This document shows, one piece after another, positions 48,118 to 57,038 of a DNA stretch of 64,000 nucleotides. Source of the stretch: Sinanaerobacter chloroacetimidivorans (GTDB lineage: Bacteria; Bacillota; Clostridia; Peptostreptococcales; Anaerovoracaceae); assembly GCF_018128545.1 (NCBI RefSeq), contig NZ_JAGSND010000020.1, positions 1 to 64,000 of the forward strand, written 5' to 3'. Under the pieces are notes generated by a model, which made no database searches, was not told the origin of the DNA, and saw only the letters and a program-made list of their open reading frames with translations. A program made the position numbers and the translations under genes. How positions within the stretch are numbered: the stretch's first letter is position 1; every line of letters begins with the position of its first letter.

Positions 48118-48160
48118 ATTAAAGCTTTTGCAGTGTTGTTACTGTAAGAGCTTTTTTATT
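48118..48160 (+). terminator. Terminator after the AraC gene
   Basis: AAAGCTTTTGCAGT / ACTGTAAGAGCTTTTTT imperfect stem with terminal T-run. Confidence 0.7.
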
Positions 48161-48508
48161 AATCGGCATGACAATTAAGCTATTAACGCATGACGATTCC
48201 GCTGCATATTTAATTGAAAAAAAAAACGCGACATAAAATCACAGAATATTGCGCCTAATCATAACTTCACTGAATTGAAATTTATTATAGAATAAAAATA
48301 TCAAATAATTCCTATCGACTGGCAGTTGACCATGATGGTACCTTATCCGATTTGGAAAGGTAACCATCGACTTGAAACTTCTTCGTCAGTAGGAAAAGCG
48401 GGGTTATAATCGGTTAAACTCCTTGATAACTAAGCAGAAGACTTAGCTCATAACAAGGAATCATTGCAATAATATCTATAGCGAAAATGAAAGTGAGGAT
48501 TAATTGAA
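48161..48508 (+). other. Regulatory spacer before the catabolic cluster
   Basis: 348 AT-rich bases without a gene. An imperfect inverted repeat GATGGTACC / GGTAACCATC (about 48333-48369) is a candidate AraC-regulator site. Downstream, GGGGTTATAATCGG (about 48392) includes a TATAAT -10 box. A hairpin-like AGTTATCAAGG neighbourhood lies near 48420. The cluster promoter is probably here. Confidence 0.5.
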
Positions 48509-49822
48509 GTGTTTGATTGGCATAGTAAGTATGGAGATTTGTTAAAAGATGCTGAAACAGCAGTTAAAGATATAAAATCAGGTGATTTTATAGTAACGGG
48601 TATGATGGAACCGGTTGAGTTGTTAAGAGCATTAAAGAATCGGGACGATTTGAAAAATGTCATGTTGTTCTGTGCACAATCTCTCCAGGGAATGATTGGT
48701 GAAGTGGCGAATGAAACAAAATCTGACATCAGGGCGGTTACCCCATTTATTGATCCGCATCCGAATTTACAAAAAGCAAAGGATGCCGGCAAGGTCGATT
48801 TTATGCCTGCAAGCTTTTCTTCGTGGGCTAAAATAAACAAAAGTGTAACAAATTGTAATGTACTGCTCTTAACGATAACTCCTCCTGACAAAAATGGGTA
48901 TGTTACATTGTCCACATATCCGGAACATGTTGTTTCCCTATTGGACACAGCAGATGTAGTGATTGGAGAGGTCAACGAAAATGTCCCAATTACATATGGA
49001 TGTCCGGTGATGCATGTTTCCCGGTTCACCAGCATTGTCGAAAGCAAAACTAACTGGAATTTCCTAATCAGAGATGAGGTCGGGGAATACTGGAAAGATG
49101 AACAAGCCAAGCAAATGGGAGGATATCTCTCAGAGTTGGTCGAAGATGGCGCAACAATTGAGTTGGGAGTTGGGGGAATGAACGGCAACGCCATTTTAAA
49201 TATGGAAGGTGTAAAAGATCTGGGCATCCATACTGAATATTTCGGAGATGTATTGATGGAGCTTATGAAGAAGGGTGTTGTAAATAATTCCCGCAAGTCC
49301 ATTAATAAAGGATTCAGCGTAGCAACAATGGGTTCCGGTAGTAAAAAATTTTATGAATTTGTTCATGAAAACAGAGCGGTCAGATTCATGCCTTGCGAGT
49401 ATGTCTTGAAGATGAGCGTGATGACTGCAAACAGCAAGTTTACTGCAATTAATACTGCATCTCAGATCGATTTACAGGGACAGATAAATGGGGAATTTAT
49501 TAAGGGAAAACAATATTCAGGCATAGGAGGGCAGGGTGATTTTGCAAAAGCTGCATGCTCTGTTCCAGATGGCAAATCAATTATGGCAATTGCCTCAACT
49601 ACTAAAAATGGCAAATACTCGAAGATTGTTCCGTGTTATGAAAACCGTCTGACACCCATAACAACCACGAGGAATGATGTGGAATATGTTGTTACTGAGT
49701 TCGGGATAGCTCAACTTTTAGGACAGACTTTACCCCAGAGGGTTGAAAATCTAATCAGCATCGCACATCCGAAGTTTAGAGATGAACTTACCGAGGAAGC
49801 AAAGAAAATAGGCTTGATATAA
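48509..49822 (+). CDS. Acetyl-CoA hydrolase/transferase family CoA-transferase
   Basis: 437 residues, Cat1/Cat2-type (4-hydroxybutyrate or succinate/butyrate CoA-transferase family). Motifs are VTGMMEPVELLRAL, ITPPDKNGYVTLST, EVNENVPITYG, ATIELGVGGMNGNAIL, IHTEYFGDVLMEL, SGIGGQGDFAKAA and RLTPITTTRNDVEYVVTEFGIAQL. It moves CoA between acyl-CoA and a carboxylate, charging an entering acid or recovering CoA from propionyl-CoA. The start is GTG with GTGAGGA upstream. First gene of the catabolic cluster. Confidence 0.88.
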   Translation: MFDWHSKYGDLLKDAETAVKDIKSGDFIVTGMMEPVELLRALKNRDDLKNVMLFCAQSLQGMIGEVANETKSDIRAVTPFIDPHPNLQKAKDAGKVDFMPASFSSWAKINKSVTNCNVLLLTITPPDKNGYVTLSTYPEHVVSLLDTADVVIGEVNENVPITYGCPVMHVSRFTSIVESKTNWNFLIRDEVGEYWKDEQAKQMGGYLSELVEDGATIELGVGGMNGNAILNMEGVKDLGIHTEYFGDVLMELMKKGVVNNSRKSINKGFSVATMGSGSKKFYEFVHENRAVRFMPCEYVLKMSVMTANSKFTAINTASQIDLQGQINGEFIKGKQYSGIGGQGDFAKAACSVPDGKSIMAIASTTKNGKYSKIVPCYENRLTPITTTRNDVEYVVTEFGIAQLLGQTLPQRVENLISIAHPKFRDELTEEAKKIGLI

Positions 49823-49895
49823 TATACTTTAATATCTATTTATATGATATATTTTAAAACCTATATTTTAAAGATTTTATTAAGGAGGATTGTTT

Positions 49896-50903
49896 ATGAA
49901 AAACATGAGATTGAAAAAAATTCTTAGCGTTCTTTTGGTCTTGCTGCTTGCATTTTCAGTTGTTGCGTGTGGAGACACTTCAAAAACCAAAGCGGGTGAT
50001 GATGAAAACACTAGCTTCAATAATGTGCAACTTCTTATGGGTACTGGCGGAACATCAGGCACATGGTACCCCGTTGGCGGTGCGATTTGTTCTTCAATGA
50101 ATAAGGTCAGTGGGATTAATGTCAATGTTCAGGCTTCTGCCGGCGGCGTCGAAAACATAAGAACTGTTGCAAACGGTGAAAGAGATCTTGGTATGGCATT
50201 ATACAGCCTTGGCAATTATGCATTGAAAGGTGAGGAGGCCTTTAAAGGGGAGAAGCTTGACAATATTAGAGGAATTGCAGTAATGATGCCTATGGCCGCT
50301 CAGTTCCTTGTAAGGGCTGATTCCGGGATTACTTGCATTAAAGATTTAAAGGGTAAAAAAGTCGGCGTTGGCGCGCCTGGGAGCGGAGAGGAAGTATGCG
50401 TAAGAGAATTCTTAACTGCAAACGGAATGTCATATGATGATTGTGACGCAAAGTTCATTTCTTTCACAGAACAGGTTACAGCATTCAAAGATAGACAACT
50501 CGATGCAATATTTATCATTACAACACCTCCGACATCTGGCATTCTTGATGCGGCAGCCCAAGCAGATGTGGCTTTAATTCCAATTGCAGGCGAAGAAAGA
50601 GATAATATTTTAAAACAGTATTCAAGTTATTATGCAACGAAAATACCCGCAGACGCATATGATTTTCTTTCCGGAGATGTTGAAACTGTAGGAATGGGTA
50701 CTCTGCTCTTTTGCTCAGCAGACCTTGATGAAAATGTTGTATATGCTATTACAAAGGCGATGTATGATGACGCCGATTATTTAAAGACTGTACATCCGGC
50801 TCTCGAATCACTTTCTGCGGAATATTCAATTGAATCCATGGGGGATTTCCCAATGCATCCGGGCGCTGAAAAGTATTATAAAGAAATAGGCCTTATCAAA
50901 TAA
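49896..50903 (+). CDS. TAXI-family TRAP transporter substrate-binding lipoprotein
   Basis: 335 residues. A lipoprotein signal (VLLLAFSVVAC, lipobox Cys near residue 23) precedes the TAXI-type binding fold (LLMGTGGTSGTWYPVGGAICSSMNK, VQASAGGVENIRTVANGERDLGMA, VGVGAPGSGEEVCVREFL). It captures a small carboxylate and hands it to the fused permease downstream. The start at 49896 has AAGGAGG at seven bases. The ligand is not predictable; the neighbouring enzymes suggest a short hydroxy or amino acid. Confidence 0.9.
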   Translation: MKNMRLKKILSVLLVLLLAFSVVACGDTSKTKAGDDENTSFNNVQLLMGTGGTSGTWYPVGGAICSSMNKVSGINVNVQASAGGVENIRTVANGERDLGMALYSLGNYALKGEEAFKGEKLDNIRGIAVMMPMAAQFLVRADSGITCIKDLKGKKVGVGAPGSGEEVCVREFLTANGMSYDDCDAKFISFTEQVTAFKDRQLDAIFIITTPPTSGILDAAAQADVALIPIAGEERDNILKQYSSYYATKIPADAYDFLSGDVETVGMGTLLFCSADLDENVVYAITKAMYDDADYLKTVHPALESLSAEYSIESMGDFPMHPGAEKYYKEIGLIK

Positions 50904-51000
50904 AGACGTATAAGTAACGAGGCAGATGGTTATGCCGAAATGTAACCATTTGCTTGTTATCAGACCGTAATATTACTGTGCAATCAAAAAGGAGGCAGTA

Positions 51001-53037
51001 ATGGTAGGAAATAAAGAGAAAAAAGAAATAAAAGCACAGATAAAGACTGAAACTGAGGAAACAAACAACGTTGCAATGGAAGCGTTGAATGTTGAACGTA
51101 TCGAAGTCGGTGATTTAGAAAAAATTGCATCCTTGCGGGATGCAAAGCGTAAATTCAACGGACTATTAAACCGTATACTCCAATTCGTATGTGTCTCTAT
51201 GGTGTTATATCAACTATATATTGCAAGCTTCGGCGATTTACTGGCAATTATGGCCAGAGCGATTCATCTCGGATTTGGCATGACGGCCGTATTTATGATG
51301 TACCCTGTAAGTGCAAAGCTAGCGAAGCAAGTGAAGATACCTATCTACGACTGGCTGTTTGTCATTCTTTCTTTGGCTGCGAACGGGTATTTGGTGATTT
51401 TTAATGAAGACCTTGCAATCAGAGCTGGCACAATGACGACGACAGACCTAGTTATGGGAATAATTCTTATCGTGCTTTTGTTGGAATCAGCAAGGCGTGT
51501 TGTCGGAAAAGTATTGACTTCGATCGCATTATTTTTCATAATTTATGTCCTGTTTGGCAATTATTTTCCTGGCCCAATGGCTTATAGAGGAGCTTCGCTG
51601 GAGAGTATGGTCAGGTATATGTATACTACTACTGAAGGTGTGTATGGAACCATATTGGGAGTCTCATGCAATTTTATCTTCTTGTTTATCCTGATGGGAT
51701 CATTAATGACCGTTATGGGTACAGGGGAATTTCTAATGGATATTTCCCTGGCGGTATTTGGCAAATATAAGGGCGGACCAGCTAAGGCGGCAATATTAGC
51801 AAGTGCGCTGTTTGGCATGATCAGCGGTTCAACGGTAGCCAACATCGTCACGGTAGGTACATTTACTATTCCGCTGATGAAGAAAGTTGGATATAAACCG
51901 CATTTCGCTGGTTCGATTGAAGCGACGGCATCCTGTGGCGGACAAATAATGCCGCCTGTAATGGGGGCTGCAGCGTTTATTATAGCTGAAAATCTTGGAG
52001 TTTCGTATTTGAAGGTCTGCGCTGCGGCAGCCTTGCCGGCAATTCTATATTTTACATCAATTTATTTTGCCGTACATCAGGAAGCTGTAAGGGAGAACAT
52101 ATCAGGCCTTCCTAAAGAACAACTGCCGAAAGCTGGCCATGTATTAAAAACCAGAGGCTATCTAATACTTCCGCTTTTCATTATCGTAGGCATGCTTCTT
52201 GGAGGCTTTTCCCCTGCTATGTCGGGGTTTACAGCTACGTTATCATGTGTGGCTCTCAGTTTTATAAGAAGAGAATCTTGGCTGACTCCGAAACGTCTTG
52301 TTCAATCGAGTGTGAATGCCGTTATTAATGCGCTTGAAGTGCTGATTGCCTGTGCTACAGTCGGTTTCATTGTCAGTGCGTTTACCATGACAGGTCTTGG
52401 CGTAAAGCTTGCGACACTCGTCGTAACGATTGGTGGCGGATATCTATTGCCGACGCTGATAATGACAGGCATCTGCTGTATCATATTAGGTATGGGCGTA
52501 CCTACGACTGCAAATTATGTCATGATGTCCATGATCACGGTTCCGGCAGTGTTGCAGATGGGTGTACCCGCTATGGCAGCGCATCTGTTCTGCTTCTACT
52601 ACGGAATCATTTCCGACCTGACGCCGCCAGTTGCATTGGGGGTCTTAGCAGGCGCGGGAATCGCGCAGGCTAATTTCTGGAAGACAGGATTGAATGCGAT
52701 GAAGCTGGCTTGTCCTACCTACATCGTTCCGTTCTTCATCGTGTACAACCCGATATTGCTGGTTGGACAGCAACCGTTTACATTGAAATTGCTATTAATC
52801 GTCGCTTTTTGTGTATTCGGCGTTCTTGTTTTGAGCTGTGCCTTGTACCGATATATCATAGATTATAATAAATTCTATGAAACAATTCTTTGCTATTTTA
52901 TAGCGTTTATGTGCATACATCCTAATATCCTGTATAGCTTTATCGGGATTGGATTATTCGTTTTGGTGATAATTGCCCAGAGGGACAGAATAAAAAAATC
53001 ACAATTGCTTACTTGCGACAATTTGCAAGGAAAGTGA
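51001..53037 (+). CDS. TRAP transporter fused permease (4TM/12TM)
   Basis: 678 residues. A soluble N-terminal stretch of about 55 residues is followed by the small (DctQ-like) and large (DctM-like) permease parts in one chain, the TAXI-TRAP arrangement. Features are FGMISGSTVANIVTVGTFTIPLMKKVGY, ATASCGGQIMPPVMGAAAFIIAE and GMGVPTTANYVMMSMITVPAVLQMGVPAMAAHLFCFYYGIISDLTPPVALG. It runs on Na+ or H+ gradient with the binding protein upstream. AAAGGAGG precedes the ATG. Confidence 0.93.
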   Translation: MVGNKEKKEIKAQIKTETEETNNVAMEALNVERIEVGDLEKIASLRDAKRKFNGLLNRILQFVCVSMVLYQLYIASFGDLLAIMARAIHLGFGMTAVFMMYPVSAKLAKQVKIPIYDWLFVILSLAANGYLVIFNEDLAIRAGTMTTTDLVMGIILIVLLLESARRVVGKVLTSIALFFIIYVLFGNYFPGPMAYRGASLESMVRYMYTTTEGVYGTILGVSCNFIFLFILMGSLMTVMGTGEFLMDISLAVFGKYKGGPAKAAILASALFGMISGSTVANIVTVGTFTIPLMKKVGYKPHFAGSIEATASCGGQIMPPVMGAAAFIIAENLGVSYLKVCAAAALPAILYFTSIYFAVHQEAVRENISGLPKEQLPKAGHVLKTRGYLILPLFIIVGMLLGGFSPAMSGFTATLSCVALSFIRRESWLTPKRLVQSSVNAVINALEVLIACATVGFIVSAFTMTGLGVKLATLVVTIGGGYLLPTLIMTGICCIILGMGVPTTANYVMMSMITVPAVLQMGVPAMAAHLFCFYYGIISDLTPPVALGVLAGAGIAQANFWKTGLNAMKLACPTYIVPFFIVYNPILLVGQQPFTLKLLLIVAFCVFGVLVLSCALYRYIIDYNKFYETILCYFIAFMCIHPNILYSFIGIGLFVLVIIAQRDRIKKSQLLTCDNLQGK

Positions 53038-53104
53038 TTTCAATATCCATAGTACGTACTTGGTTGAAATATTAACAAAGATTTTTAAAGGAGGAAAATT
53101 TATT

Positions 53105-53566
53105 ATGGCTAATTATGATAATTTACCGGAAGGACTGGAAAAGTTCGTTGTTGAAAACCCAAAAGGTATCGATGTTAAAGAAACACGTTTCAGATGTAAG
53201 GTAGCTGCAAATGATGCACGTTATGCAAGAAATATGCTTGCAGGGTCCGACTTGATGAAGTTTGTTGCTGATATGGCTACAGACTTAAGCTTGAGAAGAG
53301 ACAACGACAGCAGCAAACTGGCAAACATCAATGTTAATTTTCATCAGAGTATTTTTGGTGGCGAGACTCTGGAAGTCATCAGCTGGCCGATTCAGGAAGG
53401 CTCAAGGTCGAGATTTAACGGAATCGCTATTTACAAGCTGGTGTCTTATCATGCTGATCATTGGGATAGAGCGAAAGATACAGAAGAGTGTTATAAGGTT
53501 TTGGACGAGCCACTTCTTTGCATCAGTGGTACTTTTACGGCAGTCGTAAAGTCCCCAAGAAACTAG
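53105..53566 (+). CDS. Hotdog-fold acyl-CoA ammonia-lyase-like protein
   Basis: 153 residues. The segment ETRFRCKVAANDARYARNMLAGSDLMKFVADMATDLSLRRDND, then NVNFHQSIFGGETLEVISWPIQEGSRSRFNGIAIYK, aligns by eye with beta-alanyl-CoA:ammonia lyase and 3-aminobutyryl-CoA ammonia lyase (small hotdog enzymes). The former turns beta-alanyl-CoA into acryloyl-CoA, which the next genes could reduce. The start at 53105 follows AAGGAGG. It might instead be a thioesterase-like hotdog; the position before an acyl-CoA reductase favours the lyase. Confidence 0.7.
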   Translation: MANYDNLPEGLEKFVVENPKGIDVKETRFRCKVAANDARYARNMLAGSDLMKFVADMATDLSLRRDNDSSKLANINVNFHQSIFGGETLEVISWPIQEGSRSRFNGIAIYKLVSYHADHWDRAKDTEECYKVLDEPLLCISGTFTAVVKSPRN

Positions 53567-53644
53567 CTAAATTCATTAGGAGGGTGCTTAGTTGATGTAG
53601 GCATCCTCTTTTTATTCGATTTTCATAATTAGAGGAGGGTTAAA

Positions 53645-54787
53645 ATGGATTTCAAACTATCAAAAACACATTTGCTTCAGCAGGAATTATTCCGTAGATT
53701 TGCGGAAACTGAAATAAAGCCGATTGCAGAAGAGATGGATGAAACAGAAGTATTCAATATGGATCTCGTAAAAAAACTCCTGAGATATGGATTGATGGGA
53801 ATTCCATATTCAAGAGATTACGGCGGAGTAGGCGGAGATTATCTGGGCTATGCTCTTTGCATGGAAGAAATTTCAAAGATTGATGCCAGCACAGGTATCA
53901 CAATTTCTGTACACACTTCCCTTGCTTGTTCTTGTGTTGACGGTTTTGGAACAGAAGAGCAAAAACAAAAATGGCTGAGACCAATGGTTGACGGATCAAA
54001 AGTTGGATGCTTTGGTTTAACCGAACCAAATGCCGGAACAGATGCAGCCGGTCAGCAGACAAAGGCAGTTCTGGACGGTGATGAATATGTCATCAACGGA
54101 GCTAAGATCTTTACCACAAACTCCGGTTTTGCCGATACTTTTGTAGTATTTGCAATGACTGATAAATCCAAAGGCACAAAGGGTATTTCCGCATTTGTAA
54201 TGGACAGAAACACCCCAGGTCTTACAGTAGGAAAGAACATTCACAGAATGGGTATCAGAGCAGCATCCAACTGTGAAGTAGCATATGAAAACGTACGTAT
54301 TCCTGTATCCCAACGTCTCGGAAAAGAAGGAGACGGATTCAAAATCGCTATGAAGGCTCTTGACGGCGGAAGAATCGGAATTGCAGCACAGGCAACAGGA
54401 ATTGCACAGGGCGCATTGAATGAAGCAATGAAATATGTAAAAGAAAGAAAGCAGTTTGGAAAGAGAATTTCCTCCTTCCAGAATACTCAGTTCAAGATTG
54501 CAGAACTGCAGACTAAGATTGATGCTGCAAGACTTATGACCTACCGAGCTGCAGTATCTAAGGATAATCACGAGAACTTTGGACCTTTGGCTGCTATGGC
54601 TAAATTGTATGCATCTGAAATATGTAATGATGTAACCAGAGCTTGCGTACAGCTCATGGGTGGATATGGCTATTCCAGAGAATATCCGGTAGAAAGAATG
54701 ATGAGAGACGCAAAGATTACCGAAATCTATGAAGGTACTTCCGAAGCGATGAAGATGGTTATTGCCGGTTCTATGAAAATTAGCTAA
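53645..54787 (+). CDS. Acyl-CoA dehydrogenase (acryloyl-/butyryl-CoA reductase type)
   Basis: 380 residues, full-length. Features are YGGVGGDYLGYALCMEEISKIDASTGITISVHTSL, GCFGLTEPNAGTDA, QFGKRISSFQNTQFKIAELQ, QLMGGYGYSREYPVERMMRDAKI, and the catalytic-Glu motif IYEGTSEAMKMVI near residues 361-372. With the EtfB and EtfA genes that follow it forms the three-part acyl-CoA reductase of anaerobes; here acryloyl-CoA to propionyl-CoA is the likely step. AGGAGGG precedes the ATG. Confidence 0.93.
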   Translation: MDFKLSKTHLLQQELFRRFAETEIKPIAEEMDETEVFNMDLVKKLLRYGLMGIPYSRDYGGVGGDYLGYALCMEEISKIDASTGITISVHTSLACSCVDGFGTEEQKQKWLRPMVDGSKVGCFGLTEPNAGTDAAGQQTKAVLDGDEYVINGAKIFTTNSGFADTFVVFAMTDKSKGTKGISAFVMDRNTPGLTVGKNIHRMGIRAASNCEVAYENVRIPVSQRLGKEGDGFKIAMKALDGGRIGIAAQATGIAQGALNEAMKYVKERKQFGKRISSFQNTQFKIAELQTKIDAARLMTYRAAVSKDNHENFGPLAAMAKLYASEICNDVTRACVQLMGGYGYSREYPVERMMRDAKITEIYEGTSEAMKMVIAGSMKIS

Positions 54788-54813
54788 TCAGTGAAATTGA
54801 AAGGAGAAATAAG

Positions 54814-55602
54814 ATGAAAATCGTTGTATGTATAAAACAAGTACCTGATACCAATGAAGTTAAGCTCGATCCGGTTACAAATACACTGATCAGAGAAGGA
54901 GTGCCAAGCATCATCAATCATGATGACAAATCAGGAATTGAAGCAGCACTTCAGCTGAAAGAAAAAGTAGGCGGAACAGTAACCGTAGTATGTATGGGAC
55001 CTCCACAGGCAGATGTTGCACTAAGGGAAGCTCTTGCTATGGGTTGCGATGAAGCATTTCTGATTTCAGCAAGAGAATTCGGCGGATCCGATACTTATGC
55101 TACTGCAGTTATTATTGCTGCTGCACTTGAAAAAATTGGATATGACCTGGTTATCACCGGCCGTCAGGCAATCGATGGAGATACTGCTCAGGTTGGACCG
55201 CAGATCGCAGAAAACCTTCATGTTCCACAGATATCCTATGCGGAGGAAATAAATATTGAAGGCGACAAAGTTATCGTTAAGAGACAATATGAAGATAGAT
55301 ATCACATCATTGAAGTTAAGACTCCTTGTCTTCTGACCGCTCTTCAGGAACTGGCTGCACCTAGATATATGCATGCCGGAGGAATTGTTGATGCTTATGA
55401 AAAGGAAATCAAAGTATTTGGTTTTGATGATTTAAAAGATTCTTTAAATCCTGAACATATCGGATTGAAAGGATCTCCAACAAATGTATTCAAATCCTTT
55501 ACAAAGCAGGCGAAAGGTCAGGGAACTCTTCACGCAGATTTAAGTGTTGATGAAGCAGTTAAAGTTATTATTGATAAGATGGAAGAAAGACATATCATCT
55601 AA
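54814..55602 (+). CDS. etfB: Electron-transfer flavoprotein beta subunit
   Basis: 262 residues. Features are IVVCIKQVPDTNEVKLDPVTNTLIREGVPSIINHDDKSGIEAAL, AMGCDEAFLISAREFGGSDTYATAVIIAAAL, and ITGRQAIDGDTAQVGPQIAENL. It carries electrons from NADH to the acyl-CoA dehydrogenase 27 bases upstream; with ferredoxin it may bifurcate. AAAGGAG precedes the ATG. It is separated from etfA by an unusual 147-base spacer with a long palindrome. Confidence 0.95.
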   Translation: MKIVVCIKQVPDTNEVKLDPVTNTLIREGVPSIINHDDKSGIEAALQLKEKVGGTVTVVCMGPPQADVALREALAMGCDEAFLISAREFGGSDTYATAVIIAAALEKIGYDLVITGRQAIDGDTAQVGPQIAENLHVPQISYAEEINIEGDKVIVKRQYEDRYHIIEVKTPCLLTALQELAAPRYMHAGGIVDAYEKEIKVFGFDDLKDSLNPEHIGLKGSPTNVFKSFTKQAKGQGTLHADLSVDEAVKVIIDKMEERHII

Positions 55603-55719
55603 GCTTGCTAAATTTGCCTACAGCGTTGTTGCGCCTCATGCGATCGATGCTCACGTACTATTAAGTACGTTCCGCTCTCACTTCGTCGGGCGCCTAGCTG
55701 TGAACAAATTTTTCTAAGC
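55601..55719. repeat. Long imperfect palindrome between etfB and etfA
   Basis: A nested inverted repeat of about 118 bases. The outer arms are AGCTT/AAGCT, then AAATTTG/CAAATTT, CAGC/GCTG and GCGCC/GGCGC, and the inner hairpin is ACGTACT/AGTACGT. It resembles dispersed palindromic repeats of clostridial genomes. It overlaps the etfB stop and precedes the etfA ribosome site. It may be a small mobile repeat or an RNA element setting the EtfB:EtfA ratio. Confidence 0.75.
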
Positions 55720-55749
55720 TAATAAAAATATATTAGGAGGAAACCTTAA

Positions 55750-56775
55750 ATGAGTAAAGATATTTATGTAGTAGTTGAGCAAAGAGATGGCCTTGTCGCT
55801 AAAGTTGGTTTGGAACTGATTGGCGAAGCCACAAAGCTTGCTGCTGATTTAGGCCAGAAGGTCGTTGGTGTCCTGCTGGGAGATAAAATCAAAGAAAAAA
55901 CACAGAGCCTGATCGAATACGGTGCAGATGAAGTTGTATACGTTGAAGATCCAATGCTTGCAGAATATGTTACTGAGCCATATGCAAAAGCACTGGCTGC
56001 AGTAATCAAGGAATGTGATCCTGAGATTGTTCTCTTCGGAGCAACTTCCATCGGAAGAGACCTTGCACCAAGAGTAGCTTCCAGAATTCACACAGGACTG
56101 ACAGCAGACTGCACAAAGCTTGACATCGATGTATTTAAAGCAAATGAAGAAGATCCGGGACAGAAGTTGCTGTTTATGACCAGACCTGCATTCGGCGGAA
56201 ACATCATGGCTACCATACTGTGCAAAAACTACAGACCTCAGATGGCTACGGTAAGACCTGGAGTCATGAAGAGACTGGACAAGGATACAACTAGAAAAGG
56301 CGAAATCAGAGAAATCAAAGTTGAATTCGTACCATCTGATATGAACGTAGTGATCAGAGAAGTCGTAAAAGAAAAGCACAAGAAGTCAGATATTACAGAG
56401 GCTAAGGTTCTGGTATCCGGCGGCCGTGGTATCGGAAGCCCTGATTTCTTTGGAACTTTGAAAGAACTTGCAGATGTTCTCGGCGGAGACATTTCATCCT
56501 CCAGAGCAAATGTCGATGCCGGTTGGGCAGCAAAAGACAGACAGGTTGGACAGACTGGAAAGACAGTAAGACCTGACCTGTATCTTGCATGCGGTATTTC
56601 CGGAGCGATCCAGCACGTAGCTGGTATGGAAGGTTCTGAATGCGTTATCGCCATCAACAAGAATGACACAGCACCGATTTTCGATGTAGCTGACGTTGGT
56701 ATCGTTGGAGACGTTAAGGTAATCATTCCTAAACTGACGGATGCTTTAAAGAAATATAAACTAGCTAACGAATAA
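55750..56775 (+). CDS. etfA: Electron-transfer flavoprotein alpha subunit
   Basis: 341 residues. The C-terminal FAD-binding region is clear: [72 protein letters not shown] and [20 protein letters not shown]. The N-terminal part has [34 protein letters not shown] in its usual form. There is no ferredoxin extension, unlike the second EtfA at 62719. Partner of EtfB and the acyl-CoA dehydrogenase. AGGAGG precedes the start. Confidence 0.95.
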   Translation: [341 protein letters not shown]

Positions 56776-56820
56776 TTTAGTCAAGGTAACTAGAAAGAAA
56801 TATTGAATTACCAGTTAAGT

Positions 56821-56868
56821 AGGCCAAACGTATTGTAACAGATGACATCTAAATGATGCGTTTGGCCT
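56821..56868 (+). terminator. Hairpin after etfA
   Basis: A ten-pair stem AGGCCAAACG / CGTTTGGCCT with a 28-base loop. No clear T-run follows, so it may be an mRNA end or processing structure rather than a strong terminator. Confidence 0.5.
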
Positions 56869-57038
56869 GAAATATAATATAGATGTAATCAATCTTAAAA
56901 GGTTCCCCAAATACTAGAGGATATTAAAAAATCCAAATCTGGTGCAACAGAATTATTATGCACTTGTATTAATTATACCCTAAAAAGAGTATAAAGGTAG
57001 ATTTAGATGATTGAAACAAGGAATAGGAGGAGATATAA

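Noticed and set aside
48296-48400. Sigma-54 promoter before the catabolic cluster (TGGCA near 48319)
   Set aside because: The matching -12 TTGC element is missing at the required spacing, and the neighbouring regulator is AraC-type.
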